Below are positions 7,359-16,400 of a stretch of 32,812 nt of DNA, piece after piece; position 1 is the stretch's first letter, and the number at the start of each line of letters is the position of its first letter. The stretch lies in NCBI GenBank assembly GCA_030835875.1, contig JAURQY010000130.1:1-32812 (forward strand). The letters run 5' to 3'. The translations under genes and the position numbers were made by a program. A model generated the notes under the pieces. That model saw only the letters and a program-made list of their open reading frames with translations. It made no database searches and was not told where the DNA came from. The stretch is from Nitriliruptorales bacterium (GTDB lineage: Bacteria; Actinomycetota; Nitriliruptoria; Nitriliruptorales; Nitriliruptoraceae).

Positions 7359-8032
7359 CCGACGAGCGAGGCGGTGTTCTCGAACGGCCAGATGATGGCG
7401 ACCGCGCGTCCGATGACCCGACCGCGGTCGACGAAGCCGAGCGAGCCGCGCGAGTCCGAGGAGTTGCGACGGTTGTCGCCGAGGAAGAAGAGCGTCCCCT
7501 CGGGCACGACGACCGGACCGAAGTCGGCGGCCACCGGACCGGTCAGGTAGTCCTCGCCGTACGGCGCGCCGTCGACGTGGAGCAGCCCGTCGAGGACCGC
7601 GATCTCATCACCGGGCAGACCGATGACCCGCTTGACGAGATCGCTCGGGACCGGCGGGACGAGACCGACCGCGCGACCCAGACGGACGGCGAGCCGCTCG
7701 ACGGGCCCGGCGTCCGTGTCGGGTGCGGTGACCGCCGCGCCGGTCGCGCCGGAGAAGACGATGACGTCGCCACGCTCCGGTTCCCGGAAGCGGTAGCTGA
7801 GCTTCTCGACGACGATGCGGTCATCGATGGCGAGCGTCGGCTCCATCGAGGACGACGGGATGAAGAAGACCTGCGCGACGAACGCGCGCAGCAGCAGCGC
7901 GACGACGATCGAGACGGTGAGCATCGGCACGAGCTCGGCGAGCAGCCGACGCCGACGCCGACGCGGTGGCGGGGAAGCGTCCTCGTGGACGTCGGGATCG
8001 TCCGAGCCGTCCCTGCCGTCCGAGCCGTCCAA
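7316..8032 (-). CDS. lepB: Type I signal peptidase
   Basis: Signal peptidase I cleaves signal peptides from exported proteins at the outer face of the membrane. The 238 residues comprise an acidic then arginine-rich cytoplasmic head, one membrane helix at about 33-56, and the catalytic domain. That domain has PSSSMEPTL (Ser62 nucleophile), KRVIGLPGDE (Lys134 general base) and LGDNRRNSSDSR. The start is read as TTG at 8032, two bases after the rplS stop, so the two genes are co-transcribed. A TTG start is unusual here and an internal start would cut into the charged head. The last 43 bases overlap the end of rnhB, tail to tail. Confidence 0.93.
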   Translation of the reverse strand: MDGSDGRDGSDDPDVHEDASPPPRRRRRRLLAELVPMLTVSIVVALLLRAFVAQVFFIPSSSMEPTLAIDDRIVVEKLSYRFREPERGDVIVFSGATGAAVTAPDTDAGPVERLAVRLGRAVGLVPPVPSDLVKRVIGLPGDEIAVLDGLLHVDGAPYGEDYLTGPVAADFGPVVVPEGTLFFLGDNRRNSSDSRGSLGFVDRGRVIGRAVAIIWPFENTASLVGQRPTPLPSTSSVG

Positions 8033-8034
8033 GG

Positions 8035-8388
8035 TCAGGCGTTCGCCTCGCGCTTCTCGCGGATGCGCGCCTTCTTCCCGGCTCGCTCCCGCTGGTAGTA
8101 CAGCTTCGCGCGGCGGACCTGGCCACGGCGCACGACCTCGATGTGGTCGATGACGGGCGAGTGCACGGGGAAGGTGCGCTCGACGCCGACGCCGAAGCTG
8201 TCCTTGCGGACCGTGAAGGTCTCGCGGATGCCGCCGCCCTGGCGCGCGATGACGTCGCCCTCGAACACCTGGATGCGGCTACGGGTGCCCTCGACGACCT
8301 TGACGTGCACCTTGAGGCGGTCACCCGGACGGAAGTCCGGCACGTCGTCGCGCAGCTGGCGACGGTCGATCATGTCAAGACGGTCCAT
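8035..8388 (-). CDS. rplS: 50S ribosomal protein L19 (bL19)
   Basis: bL19 sits at the interface of the ribosomal subunits. The 117-residue product has the family pattern: FRPGDRLKVHVKVVEGTRSR, VFEGDVIARQGGG, RETFTVRKDSFGVGVERTFP, then VVRRGQVRRAKLYYQRER and a basic tail. The ATG at 8388 has GGGAG nine bases upstream. It is followed two bases later by lepB. A good vegetative promoter lies about 105 bases upstream, so rplS-lepB can be transcribed apart from trmD. Confidence 0.97.
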   Translation of the reverse strand: MDRLDMIDRRQLRDDVPDFRPGDRLKVHVKVVEGTRSRIQVFEGDVIARQGGGIRETFTVRKDSFGVGVERTFPVHSPVIDHIEVVRRGQVRRAKLYYQRERAGKKARIREKREANA

Positions 8389-8492
8389 CGTCGTGCTCCC
8401 TCGGGAAGCGCAGCACGCGACGAGGTGTCGCGGCGGGTCTGACCTCGTGACCACGGGCGGGCAGGACTGCGGGCCCGGGCGGCGGTGGGCGG

Positions 8493-8522
8493 AGGGTACG
8501 GCGTCCCCCGCCGGACGGTCAA
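8493..8522 (-). promoter_or_regulatory. Vegetative-type promoter of rplS-lepB
   Basis: Read on the minus strand, TTGACC (8522-8517) is followed by an 18-base spacer and TACCCT (8498-8493). This is close to the primary-sigma consensus (TTGACA, TANNNT). Transcription should begin near 8486, leaving a GC-rich leader of about 98 bases before the rplS ATG. It is the best -35/-10 pair in the window. Confidence 0.6.
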
Positions 8523-8536
8523 CCCGGGGCTCCGTC

Positions 8537-9268
8537 CTACGTTCCGCCCGGCCCCAGCAGGTCCGGACGGACCTGACGGGTGCGTTCGAGCGCCCGTTCG
8601 GCCCGCCAGGCCGCGATCGCCCCGTGGTCGCCCGATCGGAGGACCTCCGGGACCGTGTGGCCACGGAGCTCGACCGGCCGGGTGTAGTGCGGATGCTCGA
8701 GCAGGCCCTGCTCGAACGACTCGAGGACGGCCGACTCGGCGTTCCCGAGCACGCCCGGGAGCAGGCGCACGACCGCCTCGACGATCGCCGCCGCCGCGAC
8801 CTCCCCGCCCATCAGCACGTAGTCGCCGACGGAGACCTCGTCGGTCGCGACGAGGTCGTGGACCCGTTCGTCGATGCCCTCGTAGCGACCGCAGAGGAGG
8901 ACGAGCCGCTCCTCCTCTGCGAGCTCGCGCACGAGCGCCTGCGTGAGCGTCCGACCGCGCGGTGTGAGCAGCACCGTTCGGGGACGTGGCCCGCCGGCGA
9001 CGTGCTGCGGTGGAGCGACCTGCGTCCCCGGTGGCACGTCGTTCCAGACCGACTCGGCAGCGGCGACGAGCACATCGGCCCGCATCACCATGCCGGCACC
9101 GCCGCCGTAGGGCGAATCGTCGACGCTGCGGTGCCGGTCGGTGGTCCAGTCACGCAGGTCGTGCACGCGGATGTCGACCGTGCCGTCGGCCTGCGCGGTG
9201 GCGACGAGCGACGTCTCGAGCGGTCCGGAGAAGTACCCCGGGAAGATGGTCAGCAGGTCGATCCTCAC
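8537..9268 (-). CDS. trmD: tRNA (guanine-N1-)-methyltransferase TrmD
   Basis: TrmD methylates G37 next to the anticodon, using S-adenosylmethionine, to prevent frameshifting. The 243 residues show the SPOUT knot features: IDLLTIFPGYF at the start, DDSPYGGGAGMVM, LLCGRYEGIDERV and SVGDYVLMGGEVAA with LLPGVLGN, followed by the C-terminal helical domain (HYTRPVELRG, VPEVLRSGDH). The GTG at 9268 overlaps the rimM stop (GTGA), so translation is coupled to rimM; longer frames read backwards through rimM and are not real. The stop is TAG, uncommon in this window. Confidence 0.97.
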   Translation of the reverse strand: MRIDLLTIFPGYFSGPLETSLVATAQADGTVDIRVHDLRDWTTDRHRSVDDSPYGGGAGMVMRADVLVAAAESVWNDVPPGTQVAPPQHVAGGPRPRTVLLTPRGRTLTQALVRELAEEERLVLLCGRYEGIDERVHDLVATDEVSVGDYVLMGGEVAAAAIVEAVVRLLPGVLGNAESAVLESFEQGLLEHPHYTRPVELRGHTVPEVLRSGDHGAIAAWRAERALERTRQVRPDLLGPGGT

Positions 9269-9819
9269 GGCTGCTCCTCCCCCGCCGGGTCGGCGACGTC
9301 CGATGCGATGTCGAGCAGCCCCTCGGGGAGGTCGGTGGCGACGAGGTGCAGCCCATCCGCGTCCTGGACGGCGGCGACGAGCTCGTCGGCGGCCGGCAGC
9401 AGCCACGTGCGCCCGTCGGGCGCGACGACCTCGAGCAGGTCGTACCCGGCGACGGTCGGAATCTGGACGAGCGCAGCGATCGTGCCGAGCAGGACGCCTT
9501 CGCCGTCGAGCACCCGGAGCCCGACGAGCTCGGACGCGAGGTAGGTGTCGAGCTCCTCGGCGTCGACGGGTGCCGCCTCGACGACCGCGCCGCGCAGCAG
9601 CTCGGCGCCGGTGCGGTCTCGGACGTGCGCGAAGCGGACGAGCGGTCGCCCCTGATGCTCGCGCATGGTCGCGACCTCGGTCGCGACGCCGGCGACCCAG
9701 ACGGGTGTGCCGGCCGCGAGACGGTCGGCGACGTCGGAGGCGAGGCGGACCATCACCTCGCCGCGCAGCCCGTGCGCCTTCGCGACGCGACCGACCTCGA
9801 CCCGCTGCTCGGCGGTCAT
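9265..9819 (-). CDS. rimM: 16S rRNA processing protein RimM
   Basis: RimM helps mature the 3' domain of the 16S rRNA and binds ribosomal protein S19. It has 184 residues. The N-terminal RimM barrel carries VEVGRVAKAHGLRGEV near residues 8-22. The C-terminal PRC barrel includes LVGLRVLDGEGVLLGTI and GYDLLEVVAPDGRTWLLPA. The start ATG at 9819 lies 19 bases after the khpA stop. The tail is acidic. The gene stands between khpA and trmD, as in most bacteria, and is coupled to trmD. Confidence 0.95.
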   Translation of the reverse strand: MTAEQRVEVGRVAKAHGLRGEVMVRLASDVADRLAAGTPVWVAGVATEVATMREHQGRPLVRFAHVRDRTGAELLRGAVVEAAPVDAEELDTYLASELVGLRVLDGEGVLLGTIAALVQIPTVAGYDLLEVVAPDGRTWLLPAADELVAAVQDADGLHLVATDLPEGLLDIASDVADPAGEEQP

Positions 9820-9838
9820 CGCGCCGCTCCGAACACGG

Positions 9839-10075
9839 TCAGTCGAGGATCTCGACGGTCACGTCCTCGTCCTCCAGCGCGCCCGCGGCACGGACGAGCG
9901 CCCGCAGCGCCTTCGCCGTGCGCCCACGCTTGCCGATGACCTTGCCGACGTCCTCGGCGTGCACGCGGAGCTCGAGCACGACGCCCTGGTCGTCCTCGAC
10001 CTCCTCGATCTCGACATCGTCGGGGTGGTCGACGAGCTCCTTCACGATGAAGGCGAGGGCGTCGTGGGCCTTCAC
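9839..10075 (-). CDS. khpA: KH-domain RNA-binding protein KhpA
   Basis: This 78-residue single KH domain has the RNA-binding loop KVIGKRGRTAKALR (GKRG as the GxxG motif) and an acidic middle section. KhpA-type proteins are small cytoplasmic RNA chaperones that pair with KhpB/Jag in other bacteria; no khpB is in this window. The start is a GTG at 10075 overlapping the rpsP stop (GTGA), which couples it to ribosomal protein S16. The rpsP-khpA-rimM-trmD order is conserved in actinobacteria and firmicutes. Confidence 0.93.
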   Translation of the reverse strand: MKAHDALAFIVKELVDHPDDVEIEEVEDDQGVVLELRVHAEDVGKVIGKRGRTAKALRALVRAAGALEDEDVTVEILD

Positions 10076-10575
10076 GCCTGCGCCTCGTCAGCGGGCGCCT
10101 CGTCAGCGGGCGCCTCGTCAGCGGCCGGGGCGTCGTCGGCCGGCGCATCCTCGACGGTCGCTGCCGAAGCAGGCTCGTCGGCCGGCGCCTCGTCCGCAGC
10201 CGGCTCGTGCTCCGGCGCTGCCGCGGCCTCCGCCGCGGCGGTCGCCTCCGCCTCGACACGCGCACGCGCCTTCTTCGAGAGACGCTGCTTCTCGGTGCGG
10301 ACGCGGGCCGGCGCGTCGCCCGGCTTGAACTGCTCCCACACCCCGTCGATGCGCAGCAGCTTCTCGACGGCGGCGGTCGGCAGCGCACCGTTGCGCAGCC
10401 AGTGGAGCGCACGCTCACCGTCGAGCTGGATCGTCGAGGGCTCGTCGAGCGGGTGGTAGTGCCCGATCGACTCGATGAAGCGGCCGTTGCGCGGCGAGCG
10501 CGAGTCGGCGGCGACGATGCGGTAGTGCGGGCGCTTGACGGTGCCCTCACGGCGGAGACGGAGCTTGACGGCCAT
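10072..10575 (-). CDS. rpsP: 30S ribosomal protein S16 (bS16) with a long acidic Ala-rich tail
   Basis: Residues 1-85 are a normal bS16: MAVKLRLRREGTVKRPHYRI, ADSRSPRNGRFIESIGHYHP and GALPTAAVEKLLRIDGVW. The remaining roughly 80 residues form a tail: a basic KKARARVEAEA linker, then Ala/Glu/Asp/Pro-rich repeats (PADEA). The family is usually 80-90 residues, with shorter tails in actinobacteria, so 167 is long. The ATG at 10575 has GAAGAGGA upstream. A -10-like TAGGCT overlaps the ffh stop about 140 bases upstream. The tail is probably disordered and lies outside the ribosome core. Confidence 0.95.
   Translation of the reverse strand: MAVKLRLRREGTVKRPHYRIVAADSRSPRNGRFIESIGHYHPLDEPSTIQLDGERALHWLRNGALPTAAVEKLLRIDGVWEQFKPGDAPARVRTEKQRLSKKARARVEAEATAAAEAAAAPEHEPAADEAPADEPASAATVEDAPADDAPAADEAPADEAPADEAQA
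10081..10125. repeat. 15-bp tandem repeat, three copies, in the rpsP tail
   Basis: The unit CGCCTCGTCAGCGGG occurs three times head to tail (10081-10095, 10096-10110, 10111-10125), with a single change in the last base. On the minus strand it encodes repeated PADEA in the C-terminal tail of S16. Since 15 is a multiple of three, copy-number change by slippage would keep the frame, so the tail length may differ between strains. Confidence 0.9.
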
Positions 10576-10715
10576 GGTTCGGTCCTCTTCGGTCGGGCGC
10601 ATCGCGCCACGGGGGGCCAGCCGTACCGCGGACGACCGTGGGGCCGAGGCGGCGGGGATGACCGGGGTCAGGCGCCCGGCGGGAGACGGTCGTCTCGGGC
10701 TCAGGCGCAGCGCGG

Positions 10716-10721
10716 AGCCTA
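10716..10721 (-). promoter_or_regulatory. -10-like TAGGCT for rpsP, sharing the ffh stop codon
   Basis: On the minus strand the ffh stop TAG (10721-10719) continues as TAGGCT, a TANNNT -10-type hexamer. It would start a leader of about 130 bases before rpsP. No -35 is visible. The 143-base gap (10576-10718) contains nothing else I can support. Confidence 0.3.
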
Positions 10722-12248
10722 GCGGTCGCCGGTCCCCCGCGGACGGGGCGGCTGGCCGGGCGCGCTGAGACCCGCGAACCCACCGAGCCCTCGACCCGGT
10801 GCCGCACCGGGGACCGCGCCCGCTGCACCGGGCCCTCCCAGACCTCCGAGCGCCGCCGCCTGCGCCTGCATCGCGGCCCGCTGCGCCCCCTTGCGTCCCT
10901 TCCCCGACTTCTTGCCGCCCTTCCCACCCTTGCCGCCCCTGCCGCCGCGGCCGGCCGCAGCCGCCTGGCGCATGAGCTGCTGCATCTGCTCGAACTGCTT
11001 GACGAGGCGGTTGATCTCGGGGACGGTCGTGCCGGACCCGGCGGCGATGCGACGACGACGGCGCCCGTTGAGCACGCGCGGGTCGCGGCGCTCCGCGGGG
11101 GTCATCGAGCGGATGATGGCCTCGGTGCGCACGAGCTGCCGGTCGTCGACGTCCGGTGCGGCCGCTCCCCCCATCCCCGGGAGCATCCCGATGACACCGG
11201 ACAGCGGACCCATCCGCTTGACCGCCTGGAGCTGCTCGAGCAGATCGTCGAGCCCGAACGTGCCGTCGAGCAGCGCCTGCTCCGCGTCGCGTGCGGCCTC
11301 GGCGTCCTGGGCCTGCTCGGCGCGCTCGATGAGGGTGAGCACGTCGCCCATCCCCAGGATGCGCGAGGCCATGCGATCGGGATGGAACGCCTCGAGGTCC
11401 TCGACACGCTCGCCGACGGAGGCGAAGAGGATCGGTGCGCCCGTGACCTCGCGCACGGACAGCGCCGCACCACCACGCGCATCCCCGTCGAGCTTCGAGA
11501 GGATGACCCCGTCGAGCCCGACGACGTCGGCGAAGGAGCGCGCGACCGCGGCGGCCTCCTGACCGACCATCGCGTCGATGACGAACAGCGTGCGCGCGGT
11601 CCCGCCGTGCTCGTGCGCGACGTCGACGATCGCACGCGCCTGGCGCAGCAGCTCGTCGTCGACGTGCAGCCGACCGGCCGTGTCGATGATGACGGTGTCG
11701 TGACCGGCGAGCGTCGCACCGGTGACCGCTTCGCGCGCGACGGGGACGGGGTCGCCCTCGGTGACCGGCGCGTGCACGGCGACGCCGGCACCGGCGGCGA
11801 CGATGCGCAGCTGCTCGACGGCGGCCGGACGTTGGAGGTCACAGGCGACGAGGACGGGGCGCCGCCCCTTGGACGCGAGATGACGGGCGAGCTTGCCCGC
11901 GACGGTCGTCTTGCCCGCACCCTGCAGGCCGGCGAGGACGATGACGGCCGGCGCGCGGCCAGCGAGGTCGAGGGCGACGTGGTCACCGCCGAGCGCCGCA
12001 CGCAGCTCCGCGTCGACGGCGCGGATGACGTGCTGCCGCGGGTCGAGTCCTGGTGCGAGATCGGCGCCGACCAGCCGCTCGCGCAGCCGCTCGACGATCC
12101 CGCGCACGACGGCGATGTTGACGTCGGCCTCGAGCAGCGCGAGCCGGATGTCGGAGAGCGTCGCGTCGACCGCTGCTGGTTCGAGTCGACCGCGACCGCG
12201 CAGCCCGTCGAGCGCACCGCTGAGGCGCTGCTGCAGGGCGTCGAACAT
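10719..12248 (-). CDS. ffh: Signal recognition particle protein Ffh
   Basis: Ffh is the GTPase of the signal recognition particle; it binds 4.5S RNA and signal sequences and hands ribosomes to FtsY. The 509 residues hold an N domain (1-90), a G domain with GLQGAGKT (107-114), DLQRPAAVEQL, DTAGRL and SKLDGDARGG, and an M domain with MGPLSGVIGMLPGM, RRRRIAAGSGT and a methionine-rich helix (VKQFEQMQQLMRQ). A Gly/Lys-rich then Ala/Gly/Pro-rich tail of about 85 residues follows. Start ATG at 12248. The stop is TAG. It is separated from ftsY by about 100 bases carrying a TAGCCT -10 candidate. Confidence 0.97.
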   Translation of the reverse strand: MFDALQQRLSGALDGLRGRGRLEPAAVDATLSDIRLALLEADVNIAVVRGIVERLRERLVGADLAPGLDPRQHVIRAVDAELRAALGGDHVALDLAGRAPAVIVLAGLQGAGKTTVAGKLARHLASKGRRPVLVACDLQRPAAVEQLRIVAAGAGVAVHAPVTEGDPVPVAREAVTGATLAGHDTVIIDTAGRLHVDDELLRQARAIVDVAHEHGGTARTLFVIDAMVGQEAAAVARSFADVVGLDGVILSKLDGDARGGAALSVREVTGAPILFASVGERVEDLEAFHPDRMASRILGMGDVLTLIERAEQAQDAEAARDAEQALLDGTFGLDDLLEQLQAVKRMGPLSGVIGMLPGMGGAAAPDVDDRQLVRTEAIIRSMTPAERRDPRVLNGRRRRRIAAGSGTTVPEINRLVKQFEQMQQLMRQAAAAGRGGRGGKGGKGGKKSGKGRKGAQRAAMQAQAAALGGLGGPGAAGAVPGAAPGRGLGGFAGLSAPGQPPRPRGTGDR

Positions 12249-12293
12249 CGTCGCTCCGTCGCGGGTCGGTGCCGCAGGTGGGCTGGCCGACGG

Positions 12294-12299
12294 AGGCTA
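12294..12299 (-). promoter_or_regulatory. -10-like TAGCCT for ffh
   Basis: In the 97-base gap between ftsY and ffh, the minus strand carries GGTAGCCTCC at about 12301-12292. TAGCCT fits TANNNT and lies about 46 bases before the ffh ATG. I see no good -35. It belongs to a set of similar hexamers before transcription units in this window. Confidence 0.33.
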
Positions 12300-12345
12300 C
12301 CGGCGGGGTCGTGGCGTCGACCGTGCGACGCGAGCGTCCGCGTCG

Positions 12346-13449
12346 TCAGTCCTCGAGGAGGCCGTCGACGTAGGTGACGGGGTCGAAGTCCTCGAGGTCC
12401 TCGATGCCCTCGCCGAGCCCGACGAGCTTCACCGGGATGCCGAGCTGACGCTGGACCGCGACGACGACGCCGCCGCGTGACGAGCCATCGAGCTTCGTGA
12501 TCGCGACGCCGGAGATCTCGACCGCATCGTGGAACGCCTCGGCCTGCGCGATGCCGTTCTGACCGACGGTCCCGTCGAGCACGAGCAGCGTCTCGTCGAT
12601 GCCGCCAGCGCGCTTCGCGAGCACGCGTCCGACCTTGCCGAGCTCGTCCATCAGCTCGCGACGGTTCTGCAGCCGGCCGGCCGTGTCGACGATGAGCAGG
12701 TCGGCACCCGAGGCGAGCGCGGCGTCGACACCCGCGTACGCGACGGACGCCGGGTCGGCGCCCTCCTCGCCACGGACGAGCTCCGCGCCGGTGCGCTCCG
12801 CCCAGATGCCGAGCTGCTCGGCCGCGGCGGCACGGAAGGTGTCGGCTGCCGCGAGCACGACGTGCCGGCCGGCGGCGACCTCACGGGACGCGAGCTTGCC
12901 GATGGTGGTGGTCTTTCCCGCGCCGTTGACACCGGTCACGAACCACACTGTCGGCCCATCACCGTCGCGACGGCGCAGGGCACGCTCGCCCGACGAGAGC
13001 TCCGCGACGAGCGCGTCGCGCAGCAGCCGGCGCACCGCGTCGACGCCTCGCACTCCGCCCTCCCGCGCGAGCCGACGGACGTCGGCGACGACGGAAGTCG
13101 TGGCCTGCACACCGACGTCAGCGGCGATCAGCCCCTCCTCGAGTCGCTCCCACGCGGCGTCGTCGAGCCCGGCACCGACGAGCTCGGCGAGCGCGGAGGT
13201 GAGGAGGTTGCGCGTCCGAGCGAGACGGCCCGTGACGCCGGCCGGCTCGGTCTCGGCCTCGGGCTCGGCCTCGGGATCCGGGGCGACCGGCGCCGCGGCC
13301 GGAGCGTCCGACGCGACCTCGTGCATGGGCGTCGACGTCTGCTCGGTCGACCTCCCGCGGGCGCGTCGCGCGCCGAGGAGACCGCCGGCGAGTGCGAGCA
13401 CTCCCGCCACGATCGCGACGAGCGATGCGCCCTCGAACAGCCCCTCCAC
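12346..13449 (-). CDS. ftsY: Signal recognition particle receptor FtsY
   Basis: FtsY is the membrane receptor for SRP. From the GTG at 13449, one base after the smc stop, the protein has 367 residues. A membrane helix at about 10-27 (LVAIVAGVLALAGGLLG) is followed by a basic patch, then an acidic Ala/Pro/Glu linker (about 45-70), the helical N domain, and the G domain with GVNGAGKT (163-170), AADTFRAAAAEQL, DTAGRLQNRRELMDEL and TKLDGSSRGG. An integral N-terminal anchor is typical of actinobacterial FtsY. Longer in-frame starts reach into smc and give an arginine-rich shadow peptide. It is probably co-transcribed with smc. Confidence 0.96.
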   Translation of the reverse strand: MEGLFEGASLVAIVAGVLALAGGLLGARRARGRSTEQTSTPMHEVASDAPAAAPVAPDPEAEPEAETEPAGVTGRLARTRNLLTSALAELVGAGLDDAAWERLEEGLIAADVGVQATTSVVADVRRLAREGGVRGVDAVRRLLRDALVAELSSGERALRRRDGDGPTVWFVTGVNGAGKTTTIGKLASREVAAGRHVVLAAADTFRAAAAEQLGIWAERTGAELVRGEEGADPASVAYAGVDAALASGADLLIVDTAGRLQNRRELMDELGKVGRVLAKRAGGIDETLLVLDGTVGQNGIAQAEAFHDAVEISGVAITKLDGSSRGGVVVAVQRQLGIPVKLVGLGEGIEDLEDFDPVTYVDGLLED

Positions 13450-13450
13450 G

Positions 13451-16400
13451 TCAGGCGGAGTGCGCGGGCGCGGTGGCCACGTCGCCCTCGAGCGCCTCGG
13501 TCGGCGCCTCCGAAGCGCGGGCGTCGAGCGCGGCGACGGCACGACGGTCGCGCAGGCGCTCCGAGACGACCTTCGTCACGGCGTCGGGCCCCATCGTGAT
13601 GCCGTACAGCAGGTCGGCGATCTCCATCGACCGCTTCTGGTGCGTGACCATGATCACCTGGGCGTGTCCGCGGAACGAGCGGATGACCTTCAGCAGGCGC
13701 TGAAGGTTCACGTCGTCGAGTGCCGCGTCGACCTCATCGAGCACATAGAACGGCGAGGGTCGCGCGCGGAAGATCGCGAACACGAACGCGAGGACGGTCA
13801 ACGAACGCTCGCCACCACTGAGCAGCGAGAGCCGCTGCACCTTCTTCCCCGGCGGCCGCGCCTCGACCTCGACGCCGGCGGTGAGCAGATCGTCCTCGCC
13901 GGTCAGCACGAGACGCCCCTTCCCGCCCGGGAACATCGTCTCGAAGGTGAGCTGGAACTCGCGGGCGACGTCGTCGAACGCCTCCTTGAAGACGGCTCGG
14001 ATGCGCTCGTCGACCGCCTCGATGACCTCCTCGAGGTCCCGACGCGACCGGCGGAGGTCGTTGAGCTGCTCGGAGAGGAAGCGGTGGCGCTCCTCGAGCG
14101 ACTGGAACTCCTCGAGCGCGAGCGGGTTAACCCGACCGAGCAGTCCGATGCGCCGGACGAGCACGTCCTCACGCTCGACGAGCCGCGCGTCGTCGAGCTC
14201 GGCGGCGTCGGGCTGCTCGCTGCGGACGTCGTCGAGGCCGAGCGCGAGCTCGGTGCGGATACGTGCCTCGAGCGCCCCGAGGCGTGCCTGAACGTCGGCG
14301 CGCTGCATCTCGCTGCGGTGCCGCGTCTCGCGGTGCTGCTCGAGCTCGCGGCCGGCTGCGACGGTCGACTCGCGCGCCTGCTCGAGCTCGGCGCGCACCC
14401 GGTCCCGCTCCGCGATGCGCGCAGCGCGGACCTCATCCGCCTCGACGAGCGCCGCCTCGAGCACGCCGCGCGCGAGCGTGGCGACCCGTTCGAGCGCATC
14501 GCACCGCACGACGCCAGCACGGCGGGCCTCGCGACGTGCGACCGCACGCGCGTGCGCGGCGTCGATCGCGTCCGCCTCGCTCCGGAGGCGTGCGATCTCG
14601 TTCCCGGCGCGGTCGCGGGCGTCCTCGGCCCGCTGCAGCGCGATGCGCGCCTCGAAGGCCGCCTCGCGCGCGACGTCGAGGGCGGCGTCGAGCGCCACGC
14701 CTCGCGCGTCGAGCACCTCGGCGTCGACGGACGGCTCCTCGGGGTCCGCACGCTCCTCGTCCTCGAGGGTGGCGAGCGCCCCGCGGTCCTCGGCGAGCGT
14801 GGCCGCGACCTCGTCCTGCTGGGCGGCGAGGGCCGCGCGCTGCTCGCCGAGCTGCCGTCGCTCCTCTCCGAGCCGCTCGAGCCGTTCCGCGGCTCCCGTG
14901 AGCCGCGCATCGGACTCGACGAGCGCGTCGTGCGCACGGTCGCGCTCCTCGGTGCGGGCCGCGATCTCGGTCCGGAGCGCTGCGCCCTGCTCGGCGAGCT
15001 CAGCGAGACGACGCTCGAGACCCTCGACCGCGGACTCGGCGCGCTCCGCTGCGGCGCGGGCGAGCGCCGGACCCGCACTGCTCACGGTGCCGACGCGGTA
15101 GCCGAGCGGACCGGCCACGTCACCCTCGGGGGTGACGAAGGTGAGCCGTGGGGCGCGGGCGTGGAGCGCGAGCGCGACCTCCCAGTCCGCGACGAGGTAG
15201 GTCGTCGGGAGCGCGTGCGCGACGGCGCGTGCGACACGACGGGCGGCGGGATGCCCGGCCGAGGCTCGCACCACGGCACCGACAGGTCGCGCGCCCGCCG
15301 CGTCGAGGCGCGCGCGGACGTCGTCATCGATCCCCGGCGCCTCGGATGCGACGTCCTCGTCCGGCGCGACGAGCAGCGACGCTCCTCCGCGCGCCGCACG
15401 CAGCCAGTCGACCGCGCGCGTGAGCGCGCCTCCCGTGTCGACCGCGACCGCGTTCCCGAGCGGACCGAGCGCTGTCGCGACGGCGATGCGGTCGGCCGCG
15501 TCGACCTCGAGCAGCTCGAGGACCCCGCCGTGGACGCCGTCGAGACCGGCGGCGACGAGCTCGTCCGCGCTGCGCCCCGCATCCTCGGCCGCGGCGCGCA
15601 GGGCCTCGGCGCGTGCCAGCTGGCCAGCATGCTCGGCGTCGACCCGGCGGGTCTCCTCGCGCGTCTCGTCGAGCCGGAGCTCGACGGTGCGCAGGCGGGC
15701 CTCCGCGACGTCCATGGTCTCGGCGAGCGCCGCCTCGCCCGCATCCAGCCGATGGATCTCTGCGCGGACCTGCTCGACGTCGGTGGCGAGCCGCGCTTCG
15801 CGCTCCTCGAGCTCGGTGAGCCGCGCCGCAGTGCGGTCGTGCTCGCCGCGGCGGTCCTCGATGCGGCGAGTGAGCGCGGCGAGGTCCGCGCGGCGACGTG
15901 CGCGCCGCTCGAGGGCGACGGCCCGCTCACGCTCGCGACCGGCGCGCTCGTCGGCGTGCTCGTCCCGGGCACGCTCGGCCGCACGCAGGACGTCGCGTGC
16001 TGCGCGATGGTCCGCATCCGCTGCGGCGACGTCGGCGTCCAGGCTCGCACGGCCCGTCTCGAGGTCGTCGGCCTGCGCGCGCAGCGCGTCGCCCGAGCGG
16101 TCGAGCACCGGCTCCTCGACCGCCTCGGCGAGACGACGCCGCGTCGCACCGATGAGCTCGTGAGTACCGCGGAGCCGCTCGGACAGACGCGAGAGCGCGT
16201 GGAACCGCTCGTCGCCCTCGCCACCCTCACGTGCGGCATCGTCGAGCCGTCGCGACAGGTCCTGCTCGCGCCCGCGTGCCGTCTCGAGTGCCTGCTCGAG
16301 ATCGTGCTCACGCGCCCGAGCCGCGTCCTCATCGCGTCCGGCGTCGAGCGCGGCGAGGTCGAGGAGCGCGAGCTCGCGTGCCGCCCGCTGCACGCGCACC

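Noticed and set aside
8389..8492. Autoregulatory ribosomal leader or riboswitch upstream of rplS
   Set aside because: The leader is GC-rich and could fold many ways, but I recognise no known leader motif.
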